Below, one piece after another: positions 1 to 8,574 of a stretch of DNA of 39,745 bases. The first letter of the stretch is position 1, and every line of letters starts with the position of its first letter. A program made the translations under genes and the position numbers. Location: positions 1-39,745 of the forward strand of contig JAFWNY010000012.1 of assembly GCA_017510075.1 (NCBI GenBank). Reading direction: 5' to 3'. Origin of the DNA: Candidatus Saccharimonadota bacterium. Lineage in GTDB: Bacteria > Patescibacteriota > Saccharimonadia > Saccharimonadales > Saccharimonadaceae. The notes beneath the pieces are model-generated. The model saw only the letters and a program-made list of their open reading frames with translations, had not been told where the DNA came from and did not search any database.

Positions 1-545
1 CTAATGATACGATGGCCTATGTAACAAATAGTGGCAATAATACTACCACTTGCAATAGCAGTACTCCATGCAACTCATATTACTCCTGGATTGCCGCTAC
101 ACTGGGTGGCAAACAAGCCAATGGCAGCACTGCACAGACTACAAATGGCTATAACGCTGCAGCTAGCATCTGCCCCAAAGGCTGGAGACTACCAACTTCT
201 ACTACTAGTAACGCAGATGCTACAACTAGCCCCAACTGGAAAACTGGTGACTGGTATGCCCTTGCTACCGCATATGGGGCTAACCTAGAAAGCAACTACT
301 ACAATAACTCAGACGCAAACTTCTACAACAACGCTGGCCCTGGCACCGCCCCGAACTTCCTGCTCGCCGGCAACTACTACAATGGCTCGTTCGACTATGG
401 CGGCTCGTACGGCAGCTACTGGTCGTCTACGGCGTACTCCAGTACGCGCGCCTACTACCTGAACTTCAATTCAGGGAACGTCAATTCGGCCAATAACCAC
501 GCTCGCAGGTACGGGTACTCCGTCCGCTGCGTCTATGGCTCCTAA
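1..545 (+). CDS. Surface protein with C-terminal FISUMP-like (lectin-fold) domain, 5' truncated
   Basis: Only the last ~180 codons are in the window; the frame is open from base 3, so the true start lies upstream. The protein has the Fibrobacter succinogenes major paralogous (FISUMP) pattern: ICPKGWRLPT near the middle, then YWSSTAYSS and a final GYSVRCVYGS, typical of C-type-lectin/FGE-like folds on bacterial surface proteins. It is very rich in Asn, Ser, Thr, Tyr and Gly. A ligand-binding or adhesive role is inferred from the fold. The last ~75 codons (from about base 320) switch to C-ending, GC-rich codons, unlike the A/T-ending codons before them. The second lectin-like surface protein at the right end of the window shows the same switch. 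Confidence 0.75.
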   Translation, partial: NDTMAYVTNSGNNTTTCNSSTPCNSYYSWIAATLGGKQANGSTAQTTNGYNAAASICPKGWRLPTSTTSNADATTSPNWKTGDWYALATAYGANLESNYYNNSDANFYNNAGPGTAPNFLLAGNYYNGSFDYGGSYGSYWSSTAYSSTRAYYLNFNSGNVNSANNHARRYGYSVRCVYGS

Positions 546-546
546 C

Positions 547-605
547 AGGGGCAGCAAAAATCACCCGCCCTTAGAAGGCAGGTGATTTTTGTGGGGCCTG
601 CCCCT
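547..605 (+). terminator. Two-tier hairpin after the FISUMP gene
   Basis: An outer stem AGGGGCAG (547-554) pairs with CTGCCCCT (598-605). An inner stem AAAAATCACC pairs with GGTGATTTTT around a short loop. It lies 1 nt after the stop codon and probably ends the transcript. A cruciform just after a lectin-fold gene could also be the hairpin found next to retroelement target sites, but that is speculative. Confidence 0.6.
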
Positions 606-629
606 CCACCACCGAATAACTGAATAATA

Positions 630-652
630 AAATAAGCCCCCTCAAAGGGCTT
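630..652 (-). terminator. Terminator of tRNA-Gly
   Basis: On the minus strand, immediately after the tRNA CCA end, AAGCCC pairs with GGGCTT around a 7-nt loop and is followed by TTATTTTATTATT. Confidence 0.65.
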
Positions 653-654
653 TG

Positions 655-729
655 TGGTGCGGGTAGACGGGGACGATCCGTCGTCTTATCCTTGGGAAGG
701 ATACATAATAGCCGTTATACGATACCCGC
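655..729 (-). tRNA. tRNA-Gly(CCC)
   Basis: The reverse complement folds as a cloverleaf. The acceptor stem is GCGGGTA/TACCCGC with discriminator A and an encoded CCA. The D-loop has A14, GG and A21. The anticodon stem TATCC/GGATA encloses TTCCCAA, giving anticodon CCC. The T-stem is GACGG/CCGTC. The T-loop ATCGTCC is unusual. Confidence 0.9.
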
Positions 730-738
730 GCTACTCTT

Positions 739-747
739 ATTATATCA
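739..747 (-). promoter_or_regulatory. Extended -10 promoter of tRNA-Gly
   Basis: The minus strand reads TGATATAAT, ending 9 nt before the tRNA 5' end. It lies back to back with the argS promoter. Confidence 0.6.
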
Positions 748-762
748 TATTATCCCAAAATA

Positions 763-771
763 TGCTATAAT
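763..771 (+). promoter_or_regulatory. Extended -10 promoter of argS (leaderless)
   Basis: TGCTATAAT ends exactly 6 nt before the argS ATG at 778. Transcription should begin at or within a base or two of the start codon. There is no room for a Shine-Dalgarno site. Confidence 0.75.
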
Positions 772-777
772 TATAGT

Positions 778-2412
778 ATGGAAAATATCAGGGAAGCGTT
801 AAAACAAGCCATCAAGGATCTCTACGGCCTCGATTTTGAGCCCGATATCGCCCCCTCCCCCGCCAATATCGACGCCGACTATTCCACAAACGCTCCCTTG
901 AAACTCGCGAAAGAACTCCACAAGCCCCCCATGCAAATTGCCGAGGAGCTAAGCAAGGATTTAAATGCCAATATTTCAAATCCCGGTTTCTTAAATTTTA
1001 CCATCTCCAGCGCACAACTTATTAAATCGATAGACAATTTGTATAAAAATTTTACACAAGCAATTGCCTCGTCGGATTTCAAAGGCCAGACGGTTATTTG
1101 CGAATTTAGCGACCCCAACCCTTTCAAGGTTCTCCACGTCGGCCACCTCTATACCAGCATCATCGGCGACTCCATCGGCAAGTTATTCGAATACGCCGGC
1201 GCCAACGTCATCCGGGCCAACTTCGGTGGCGATGTCGGCCTCCACGTCGCCAAGACCATGTACATCTTGCAGCAAAAGGACATCAACGACCTCACTATCG
1301 AGGACATCGCCAAGTGTTACATCGAAGGCACCGCCGCTTACGAGGACGACCCTGCAGCCAAAGCCGAGATCACCAAGCTCAACAAAGAAATCTACAGGAT
1401 TAACGCCGACAAAATCCACGACACCCCGTTCGCCGAGCTTTACTGGAAAGGCAGGGAATTATCCTACGACTATTTCCGCAATTTTTACAGCGAAATCGGC
1501 GTTAAATTCGACAAATACTATCCCGAATCCACCGTCGCCGCTCTCGGCCTAGCCAAAGTCAAGGAACAGTTAGCAAAAGGCGTCTACGAAATGTCTGACG
1601 GCGCCGTGATTTTTGACGGCGACAAATATGGTCTCCACACCCGTGTCTTTATCAACAAAGAGGGCGTCCCCACCTACGAAGCCAAAGACGTCGGTCTCAT
1701 CTTCACCAAATGGCAGGATTACCATTTTGACAAATCCGTCGTCATCACCGGCAACGAGCAACTCGACTACATGAAAGTCGTCTTGAAATCCATCGAACAA
1801 TACGCTCCCGAGCTCACCTCTCGCACCACGCACCTCACCCACGGTCTCGTCAAGCTCCCCGGTAATATCAAAATGTCCTCCCGCAAAGGCAATTTCTTAA
1901 AAGCCGTCGATGTCCTCGACATGGTCAAAAACGCCCTGAAGCAAGAGCACGATTCCGACGACAGCACCATCACCCTCGCCGCCACCAAATACGCCTTCCT
2001 CAAATACAAAATGGGCGGTAACATTATTTTTGACCCAGCCGAATCCGTCAAAATGACCGGCAACTCCGGCCCGTATCTCCTCTATTCCTGCGTAAGAGCT
2101 AAGAAAATCCTACATAATTGTCAGAATAATCAAAAAATTAATAACTATATATATAATATATATGAAAAAAACTTATCCAAAAAACTATTAGAATATAAAA
2201 ACATTTTAAAAGATTCCGTCGCCGAAATGGCCCCGCACAAAGTCGCAAATTACTTATACGAACTCGCCCAGGAATTTAGCCGCTTCTACGAACATTGCCC
2301 TGTCGCCGGCACTCCTGAGGAACACAACCGCGCCCAGCTCGTCCAAGTCTATCTTAGCACCATGACCCACGGCCTAAACATCCTCGGCATTGACGTCCCG
2401 GAGGAAATGTAA
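778..2412 (+). CDS. argS: Arginyl-tRNA synthetase
   Basis: Class I synthetase that charges tRNA-Arg. The 544-aa protein has the ArgRS N-terminal additional domain (about 1-100), the DPNPFKVLHVGH stretch carrying the HIGH signature (HVGH), a KMSSRKGNF version of KMSKS near residue 360, and a C-terminal DALR anticodon-binding domain (AHKVANYLYELAQEFSRFYE-type helix). Length is normal for a compact ArgRS. The start is fixed by the leaderless promoter 6 nt upstream. It is the first gene of an operon with orn (1-nt overlap) and a YjbR-like gene. A short AT-rich patch (about 2098-2215), rich in Asn, Ile, Tyr and Lys codons, interrupts otherwise C-ending codon use. Confidence 0.96.
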   Translation: MENIREALKQAIKDLYGLDFEPDIAPSPANIDADYSTNAPLKLAKELHKPPMQIAEELSKDLNANISNPGFLNFTISSAQLIKSIDNLYKNFTQAIASSDFKGQTVICEFSDPNPFKVLHVGHLYTSIIGDSIGKLFEYAGANVIRANFGGDVGLHVAKTMYILQQKDINDLTIEDIAKCYIEGTAAYEDDPAAKAEITKLNKEIYRINADKIHDTPFAELYWKGRELSYDYFRNFYSEIGVKFDKYYPESTVAALGLAKVKEQLAKGVYEMSDGAVIFDGDKYGLHTRVFINKEGVPTYEAKDVGLIFTKWQDYHFDKSVVITGNEQLDYMKVVLKSIEQYAPELTSRTTHLTHGLVKLPGNIKMSSRKGNFLKAVDVLDMVKNALKQEHDSDDSTITLAATKYAFLKYKMGGNIIFDPAESVKMTGNSGPYLLYSCVRAKKILHNCQNNQKINNYIYNIYEKNLSKKLLEYKNILKDSVAEMAPHKVANYLYELAQEFSRFYEHCPVAGTPEEHNRAQLVQVYLSTMTHGLNILGIDVPEEM

Positions 2413-2936
2413 TGAAAAAAGCCAAACTTCTCTGGATAGACCTAGAAATGACCGGCCTCGACCCCTTAAAGGACAAAATCCTTGAGGTCGCCGCCATCGC
2501 CACCGACATGGAGTTAAACGAAATTGCCACCTACGAAGCTGTCGTCAAAGTCAGCGACAAATTAATGGACGAGCGCATGGTCGGCGACTTTTGGGAGAAA
2601 AACGCCAAATCCCGCGATGCCCTCAAAGCTCAGAACCAAAACGGCCAGCCCGTCAAAGAAGTCGAAAGGGAATTACTCGATTTTCTCGACACTTACTTCG
2701 GCAAAACCATCTATCTCGCTGGCAACTCCATCCACCAAGACCGCAAGTTTATCGAACGCGAAATGCCTGAGCTAGACAAGCGCCTTCATTACCGTATGCT
2801 CGACGTCTCCGCCTGGAAGATTTATTTCGAAAACGCCAAACACCAGAAGTTCAAAAAACCCGAGAATCACCGCGCCCTAGATGATATTAATGGCAGCATA
2901 GAGGAGCTGAGATGGTATTTGACCTTTCTAAAGTAA
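2412..2936 (+). CDS. orn: Oligoribonuclease (DEDDh 3'-5' exonuclease)
   Basis: Degrades 2-5 nt RNA fragments to mononucleotides. The 174-aa length is typical of Orn. Visible DEDDh residues are Asp and Glu in LWIDLEMTGLD near the N terminus, Asp in the NSIHQDRKFIE segment, and His and Asp in HRALDDI near the C terminus. The ATG overlaps the argS TAA by one base, so translation is probably coupled. The next gene starts inside the orn 3' end. Orn is mostly known from Proteobacteria and Actinobacteria, while many Firmicutes use NrnA or NrnB. Confidence 0.93.
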   Translation: MKKAKLLWIDLEMTGLDPLKDKILEVAAIATDMELNEIATYEAVVKVSDKLMDERMVGDFWEKNAKSRDALKAQNQNGQPVKEVERELLDFLDTYFGKTIYLAGNSIHQDRKFIEREMPELDKRLHYRMLDVSAWKIYFENAKHQKFKKPENHRALDDINGSIEELRWYLTFLK

Positions 2937-3226
2937 CCGGCCTCGGCGACTACACCAAGAAAACCGAGTCACTTGAAGGCCACGACCACCCCGACCATTC
3001 TCGCACTCTATATTATAAAGGCGAGAAGGCTTTCCTCGTCGTCAACCCCCACACCCTAGAGCTCCGTTGCGACTCCAAGCTCGCCAACTTACTTAAAGAG
3101 AAATACGAATCCGTCATGGAATCCCGCTACTTCGGCAAAGGCGGCATCGAAATCGTCCCCGCCGGCCAGCTCGACCCTGAGGAATTAAACGACCTCGTTC
3201 GCCTCAGTTACAATCTCACCAACTAA
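2912..3226 (+). CDS. MmcQ/YjbR-family protein
   Basis: This 104-aa protein matches the small YjbR/MmcQ family, which has a CyaY-like fold and is annotated as DNA-binding. The pattern LELRCDSKLANLLKEKYESV, then a Gly/Ile strand, then LDPEELNDLVRLSYNLT resembles the family's RCDPELAE and final L-HSY-LV segments. It overlaps the end of orn by 25 nt; GAGGAG upstream of the ATG serves as ribosome-binding site. It is last in the argS-orn operon and is followed by a hairpin shared with the convergent mscL. Cellular function is not established for the family. Confidence 0.7.
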   Translation: MVFDLSKVTGLGDYTKKTESLEGHDHPDHSRTLYYKGEKAFLVVNPHTLELRCDSKLANLLKEKYESVMESRYFGKGGIEIVPAGQLDPEELNDLVRLSYNLTN

Positions 3227-3263
3227 AATGGGCCTCGAAGCTCTAACCGCTCCAAGGCCCATT
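3227..3263 (-). terminator. Hairpin between convergent YjbR-like gene and mscL
   Basis: AATGGGCCT (3227-3235) pairs perfectly with AGGCCCATT (3255-3263). On the minus strand it is followed by a TTTT run, so it best fits the end of the mscL transcript. It may also serve the plus-strand operon. Confidence 0.6.
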
Positions 3264-3272
3264 CGCTTCAAT

Positions 3273-3746
3273 CTACATCTTCTTCTCGGCCTTCGCCATC
3301 TCTTTTTCGACGGTTTTAGCTTTTCGCGCATCACGTCGTCGGTTCATTCGGTTCATCGCTTTAATAATCATAAAGATCACCCAAGCGATAATCAAGAACT
3401 GAATCACATTTTGGATAAAGTTACCGTATGCAATCACCGCTTCGTCACCCGTACCAAAGAAGTTCGGAATCCGGATCGCCAGCCCCGTGAAGTCCACGCC
3501 ACCCGCGATCAAGCCCACGATCGGCATTACGATGTCGTTCACCAGGGAATTAACAATCGTCGTAAATGCCCCACCTACTGCCACACCTACCGCGAGGTCT
3601 ATCACCGACCCACGGTTAATAAATTCGATAAATTCGTCTTTGAAACTTCCTCCACTCTTCCGTGCTTTTGACAAAGTTTCCTTTGCTTTCGCAGCCCCAG
3701 ACGTTTTTGCATCGCCTTTTTCAGCGCTTTTTTTGGCCTCCGCCAT
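3273..3746 (-). CDS. mscL: Large-conductance mechanosensitive channel MscL
   Basis: Pore protein that opens under membrane tension to release solutes during osmotic downshock. The MscL core is clear: [20 protein letters not shown] leads into TM1 (about 48-76) with the Gly/Ala-rich pore-lining helix, a periplasmic loop, TM2 (about 108-130) and a charged C-terminal helix. The protein is 157 aa; about 35 Lys/Ala-rich residues precede the usual start of the family. AAAGGAG lies just upstream of the ATG. It follows the 205-aa membrane protein gene by 14 nt and is probably cotranscribed with it. A second mechanosensitive channel (mscS) lies at 14848. Confidence 0.95.
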   Translation of the reverse strand: MAEAKKSAEKGDAKTSGAAKAKETLSKARKSGGSFKDEFIEFINRGSVIDLAVGVAVGGAFTTIVNSLVNDIVMPIVGLIAGGVDFTGLAIRIPNFFGTGDEAVIAYGNFIQNVIQFLIIAWVIFMIIKAMNRMNRRRDARKAKTVEKEMAKAEKKM

Positions 3747-3760
3747 AATAACTCCTTTCT

Positions 3761-4378
3761 TTAATTAGCTTCCGAAAAATCATCAAACTTACTATAAAGA
3801 TTTTTCAGACTATTGTAAGATGTAGTGAGCAGCTCCCCCAAATCCGCATTGCTCGTAGAGTTAATAATTTCCGCCTCTTCAGACATAATCAGTGAAATCT
3901 CATAAGCCATCTTCAGTGCGTATGTCCTATCTAGCGTACCGCTTATCTTAGCATTAAACAAATCCGCCTCCAGATCATCGCGTGCTAGCTGCGCATCGCT
4001 TACGGTCGCCTCAGGTAAATCTTTTTCTTTAAAATCATATTTCTCGGTAACGTAGTCGGTAAGCTCACGATTGGTATTACTCAGAACACTATAAAGGGAA
4101 GCGCTGCTCGATCTTAAATCAGAAGATTTCACACTGGGCTGGTAAGTCTGAATTACTTCCTCCGTGTTATCTAAGTGCGCTTTTAACGCGTAAGACAAAT
4201 TCTTGTCGCCCTTCTTGCCGCCGCTCAATATGGAGCCAACAATAATAATCAAAATTAATAATACTACCCCTATCATCGACACCATAAATATCTTTGATGA
4301 TAAAATCTTACTCATGCCAGTTTTTTTCACTGGGCGATTTTGCATTGATATTTGATTCAGATAATCTTGCCCTTCCAT
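3761..4378 (-). CDS. Single-pass membrane protein, family not recognised
   Basis: A 205-aa protein with a basic N terminus, one strong membrane helix (about 31-53) and a mostly helical, charged outer domain rich in Ser, Asn, Glu and Leu. It is probably a type II membrane protein with a helical extracytoplasmic domain. No cysteine pairs, catalytic motif or family signature was seen. It is first in a minus-strand pair with mscL, which hints at a cell-envelope role but does not prove it. Its promoter (TGCTATAAT) ends 8 nt before the ATG and overlaps the dnaG promoter on the other strand, so the mRNA is probably leaderless or nearly so. Confidence 0.65.
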   Translation of the reverse strand: MEGQDYLNQISMQNRPVKKTGMSKILSSKIFMVSMIGVVLLILIIIVGSILSGGKKGDKNLSYALKAHLDNTEEVIQTYQPSVKSSDLRSSSASLYSVLSNTNRELTDYVTEKYDFKEKDLPEATVSDAQLARDDLEADLFNAKISGTLDRTYALKMAYEISLIMSEEAEIINSTSNADLGELLTTSYNSLKNLYSKFDDFSEAN

Positions 4379-4379
4379 A

Positions 4380-4395
4380 TGTTATAATTATAGCA
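4380..4395. promoter_or_regulatory. Overlapping divergent extended -10 promoters (dnaG and 205-aa gene)
   Basis: The palindrome TATAATTATA (4383-4392) holds a -10 box on each strand. The plus strand reads TGTTATAAT, 6 nt before the dnaG ATG. The minus strand reads TGCTATAAT, 8 nt before the divergent ATG. The two start codons are only 16 bp apart, and the two boxes share bases, so polymerase can occupy only one direction at a time. Confidence 0.7.
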
Positions 4396-6032
4396 TGCAA
4401 GACGCGAAAGAGGAAATAAAATCTCGGCTCGCAGTGGAGGATGTTGTTGGGCAATACGTGGAGCTAAAGCGCGCCGGCCGCAATCTCAAGGGTCATTCCC
4501 CCTGGGGCGTCGACAAGACCCCTAGCTTCATGGTGTCTCCCGAGAAAGGCATTTGGCATGATTTTTCCGCCAATAAAGGCGGTGATATTTTTACTTTCAT
4601 TATGGAAGTAGAAGGTATTGATTTCAAAGAAGCCCTAGAGAAACTAGCTGCTCAAGCCGGTGTCGACCTCACCAAATATCGCGGCGGCGACCCAGCCGTC
4701 TCCAAGAAAAAGGCTCGGGCTCGTGAAGCTCTGCAGCTTGCTGCCAAGTATTACCAAGCTTGCCTCGTTCGTAATCGTGCCGTTTGTGAGTATGTTTTCT
4801 ATAGGCGCAACCTCAATCGCAGCACCGTTGCCGAGTTTAAAATTGGCTACGCTCCCGCCGGCGGCAAGACCCTCGTCGAGGTCCTGGGGAAACGCGGCTT
4901 CACCGAGGCCGAGCTCGATGCCGCCGGCCTGCTCAACCGCTTCAAAGGCGATATGTTTCGCGACCGCATGACCGTACCGTTTTTCGACACGACGGGCGGG
5001 ATCATTGGTTTCACCGCTCGCGTCATCAACCAGGGTGAGCCAAAATACCTTAATACCCCGGAGACTCTATTATTCAACAAATCCAAATTTATCTTCGGCC
5101 TCTATCAAGCCAAAGAGGCCATTCGTCGTGACGGCTTCGTTGTTATTGTGGAAGGGAATATGGATGTGATCTCATCCCACCAGGCCGGCGTCAAAGAGGC
5201 CGTTGCCACCTCTGGCACTGCCATGACCGAGCACCACCTAAAGGCCCTATCTAATCTCACCAGCGACATTCGCCTCGCCTACGACGGCGACGCCGCCGGT
5301 GTTAGGGCTACCGAGCGCGCCATCATGATGGCCGGCGATCTCGGTCTCGATCTCACGGTCATTTCCGACTACCACGGCGCCAAAGACCCCGACGAACTCA
5401 TCCAGAAGGACCCCAAGCTCTGGCAGCAAGCCGTGAACGATCGCATTCCTGCCGTCGATTGGCTCCTCAGGAAGTACGAAGAGAATCTCAATCTCCGCCT
5501 CGCCCCCGACAAGCGCAAATATTCCGACGTCGCCCTCAAGCTCCTCAGCTACGTCAAGGACGAAGTCGAACGCGCTAGCTACGAGGAAAAGGTTGCCAAA
5601 AAGCTTGGTGTCCCTACAGACATTCTCCGCGACAAAGGCGACCGCTTGCACCAGAAGCTTGAGCAATCCGCCCACAAGAAATACCTCAAGAAGCCCAAAA
5701 CCGAGATTAAAAGCGATCAGCTCCAGAAACTCGAAAACTCCCTTCTCGCGCTTAAGCTCTATGGTGGCATCACTAAGACCGATATTCCCATCGCCATCCC
5801 CGACGATGATACCCGTCTCGCCGAGCTCGAGCTCGTCTTCAATCACGACCACGAGCACACTGCGAACTCTGACTACGAAAAAGAAGCCGCCGAGCTCCTC
5901 TCCCGCTACAATTCCGCGCTCAAGCGCCAGAAAATCTCCGCCCTCAGCGCAAAGCTCGCTAGCCTAGACGAAAATGACGAAGAATACATCAATGTCTTAA
6001 AAGAGATCGACAGAGTCCAGCACGACGACTAG
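4395..6032 (+). CDS. dnaG: DNA primase DnaG with degenerate zinc-binding domain
   Basis: Synthesises RNA primers for replication. The N-terminal domain aligns with the DnaG zinc-binding domain ([36 protein letters not shown]), but all four usual ligands are replaced: Ser35, Gly38, Asp56 and Ala59 stand where Cys, His, Cys and Cys are expected. The polymerase core is intact: FKIGYAP, the Toprim motif VEGNMDV (Glu253) and YDGDAAG (Asp297, Asp299). The helical C-terminal part is short; total length is 545 aa against about 580-600 in many bacteria. Transcription from the divergent -10 box should give a leaderless mRNA. rpoD follows, an arrangement reminiscent of the classical dnaG-rpoD pairing, but with its own promoter. 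Confidence 0.95.
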   Translation: MQDAKEEIKSRLAVEDVVGQYVELKRAGRNLKGHSPWGVDKTPSFMVSPEKGIWHDFSANKGGDIFTFIMEVEGIDFKEALEKLAAQAGVDLTKYRGGDPAVSKKKARAREALQLAAKYYQACLVRNRAVCEYVFYRRNLNRSTVAEFKIGYAPAGGKTLVEVLGKRGFTEAELDAAGLLNRFKGDMFRDRMTVPFFDTTGGIIGFTARVINQGEPKYLNTPETLLFNKSKFIFGLYQAKEAIRRDGFVVIVEGNMDVISSHQAGVKEAVATSGTAMTEHHLKALSNLTSDIRLAYDGDAAGVRATERAIMMAGDLGLDLTVISDYHGAKDPDELIQKDPKLWQQAVNDRIPAVDWLLRKYEENLNLRLAPDKRKYSDVALKLLSYVKDEVERASYEEKVAKKLGVPTDILRDKGDRLHQKLEQSAHKKYLKKPKTEIKSDQLQKLENSLLALKLYGGITKTDIPIAIPDDDTRLAELELVFNHDHEHTANSDYEKEAAELLSRYNSALKRQKISALSAKLASLDENDEEYINVLKEIDRVQHDD

Positions 6033-6048
6033 TTTGCAATTATTTTGC

Positions 6049-6077
6049 TTGCAAAAAAGATCAAAATAAGCTATACT
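6049..6077 (+). promoter_or_regulatory. Promoter of rpoD (leaderless)
   Basis: A -35 box TTGCAA (6049-6054), a 17-bp spacer and a -10 box TATACT (6072-6077). The ATG at 6086 lies 8 nt after the -10 box, where transcription would start. This makes the in-frame TTG at 6077, inside the -10 box, an impossible start. Confidence 0.7.
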
Positions 6078-6085
6078 TGATTGTA

Positions 6086-7060
<975 letters not shown>

Positions 7061-7067
7061 GAGGCAC

Positions 7068-7484
7068 ATGAAAAAACTCATCGCAATCATCACCAGCATC
7101 TCACTATCCGTTTTTGCTTTCTCTGCAACACTGTTTACTACACCCGTTTTTGCCGACACCCCCTGTACTTGTGCCAATGGTGACTCGGGCACCAAACCAG
7201 ATACTGCCATCCTGGGCAACAGCGCCTGCGATTGCGGCCACGGCGAGTCTATCATCGGCATTTTAAGCCTCATTGTCAATATCATGACTATCGGTATCGG
7301 CATTCTCGGCGTGATAGGTATTTCCGTGGTCGGTATCCAATATCTTACCGCCGGCGGTAACGAAGAAAAAACTCGCAAAGCCAAGCGTCGTATGTTTGAG
7401 ATAGTTATTGGTCTAGCGGCGTATGTAGTCATCTACGCCCTGCTTAACTGGCTCATCCCGGATTTTAAGCCGCTCGGGGCCTAG
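7068..7484 (+). CDS. Secreted TrbC/VirB2-like small membrane protein
   Basis: A 138-aa protein with a signal peptide (about 1-30, ending VFA-DT), a short Cys-rich stretch (PCTCANG, ACDCGHG) and two hydrophobic helices (about 63-85 and 103-125) separated by the basic loop GGNEEKTRKAKRRM. This two-helix layout after a cleaved signal is that of TrbC/VirB2 pilin-like proteins, which are widespread in CPR genomes. No other type IV secretion gene is nearby, so a pilus role is uncertain. AGGAGG lies 4 nt before the ATG. It is 7 nt after rpoD and 1 nt before the lipid kinase gene, so all three are probably cotranscribed. Confidence 0.6.
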   Translation: MKKLIAIITSISLSVFAFSATLFTTPVFADTPCTCANGDSGTKPDTAILGNSACDCGHGESIIGILSLIVNIMTIGIGILGVIGISVVGIQYLTAGGNEEKTRKAKRRMFEIVIGLAAYVVIYALLNWLIPDFKPLGA

Positions 7485-7485
7485 T

Positions 7486-8574
7486 ATGAAGCGGCTACTT
7501 ATCGTCTATAATCCCAGATCATCTCGTTTTGATGACGTCAAACGCGAAGTCTTTCCAAAAACCAGACAACTAAAAGGTTACGTCACCGGTAAATACGAAA
7601 TCAAGCCCACCAATATCGAACAAAATATCACCGAGCTCGCCAAAATCGTCCAAGATGGCGATCTAATCATCTCCGCTGGCGGTGACGCTACTGGCGTCAT
7701 CTCGGCAAACGCCATCATAAAATCCCGTAAAGACGCCACTCTTGCCGTCTTGCCATATGGCAACTTCAACGACTTAGCGCGAACTCTCGGCACAATGAGG
7801 CTGGAAGACGTCTTTGGTGAAAAAGCATCGGAAGGGCTTCCTGAGGGATCTTTCGGAGGCTGCTGCCAGACCGCTGTAGGAGCCGAACAGACGAAAAGCT
7901 TGCTTTTCGTATCGAGGCGACGCCCAGCGGACGACCCGAAGGGTCGAGAACGAAAGAGCGCGAGCCCCGTGAAGACGGGCGCGAGCGACTCTGTGCCCGA
8001 AGGAAGCCCTTCTATGCTTTTCCCGTTAAAAATCATTGTGGACGGCAAGTTCTTCCGCTATGCCACTTGCTACGTCACCATCGGCATGACCGCCGAAGCC
8101 GTCAAGCTCTACGATAGCAAAAAAATGCGCCGCAAACTAAAACACAGTTTTGGCCGTAAAATCATCTCTTACACCGCAATTGCAAGCTGGTATTTCAAAA
8201 ATCGTCACAAACACCAGTTTATCCCTAGCTTTACTCTAAATAAACATCCCGAGTCCGCCAAGACTTCTGACTACTTCGCCATCAACGGCAGATCAATAGC
8301 GCACGTGATGCGTGGCGGGGAAGATTATCTTAGCCCTAAGACTTTCCGCAGCGAGACATATCGCCTCACTGGCTTTTTCCGCCTCGCCAAAATGATGCTG
8401 CGAAGCATGTTTCACCGTATTCCAAGCTCTGAGACTGCTGGTGATATCCTAGAATTTAGCGCCCCCGCCACCGTTACCATCCAAGCGGAAGGTGAGTCGC
8501 AGCAATTCACCAATATCCATAAAATCGAAATCAAAAAGACCACCAAATATCTGAAAGTCATCACACTAAACTAG
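7486..8574 (+). CDS. Diacylglycerol kinase-like lipid kinase, interrupted by an in-frame repeat
   Basis: Member of the DagK/YegS lipid-kinase family, which phosphorylates diacylglycerol or similar lipids. N-terminal signatures are LLIVYNPRSS, the ATP-binding SAGGDATGV (family GGDGT) and LPYGNFNDLARTLG (family LPxGTxNDFAR). The C-terminal part (FPLKIIVDGKFFRYA onward) fits the second family domain. Residues about 112-179 are foreign to the family. They are encoded by a palindromic repeat whose 162-bp core (7841-8002) recurs at 96% identity inside ileS. Without it the protein would be about 296 aa, the normal family length. Whether the insert is tolerated as an extra loop or disrupts the enzyme cannot be told from sequence. 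Confidence 0.88.
   Translation: MKRLLIVYNPRSSRFDDVKREVFPKTRQLKGYVTGKYEIKPTNIEQNITELAKIVQDGDLIISAGGDATGVISANAIIKSRKDATLAVLPYGNFNDLARTLGTMRLEDVFGEKASEGLPEGSFGGCCQTAVGAEQTKSLLFVSRRRPADDPKGRERKSASPVKTGASDSVPEGSPSMLFPLKIIVDGKFFRYATCYVTIGMTAEAVKLYDSKKMRRKLKHSFGRKIISYTAIASWYFKNRHKHQFIPSFTLNKHPESAKTSDYFAINGRSIAHVMRGGEDYLSPKTFRSETYRLTGFFRLAKMMLRSMFHRIPSSETAGDILEFSAPATVTIQAEGESQQFTNIHKIEIKKTTKYLKVITLN
7819..8022 (+). repeat. Palindromic in-frame insertion element, copy A
   Basis: The core 7841-8002 (162 bp, 54 codons) matches 20978-21139 inside ileS with 6 differences by eye. It contains perfect hairpins: ACGAAAAGC/GCTTTTCGT, CGACCC/GGGTCG and CCCGT/ACGGG. It is enclosed by inverted arms: GAAGGGCTTCCT (7831-7842) pairs with AGGAAGCCCTTC (8001-8012), and the pairing continues outward through GCAT to about 7819 and 8022. 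The arms have no similarity to those of copy B. The junction reads CT-GA-GGG...CCC-GA-AG. No stop codon occurs in the host frame. Confidence 0.9.

Noticed and set aside
6077-6085. TTG start for rpoD
   Set aside because: It lies in the -10 box of a well-spaced promoter; ATG 6086 is the leaderless start.
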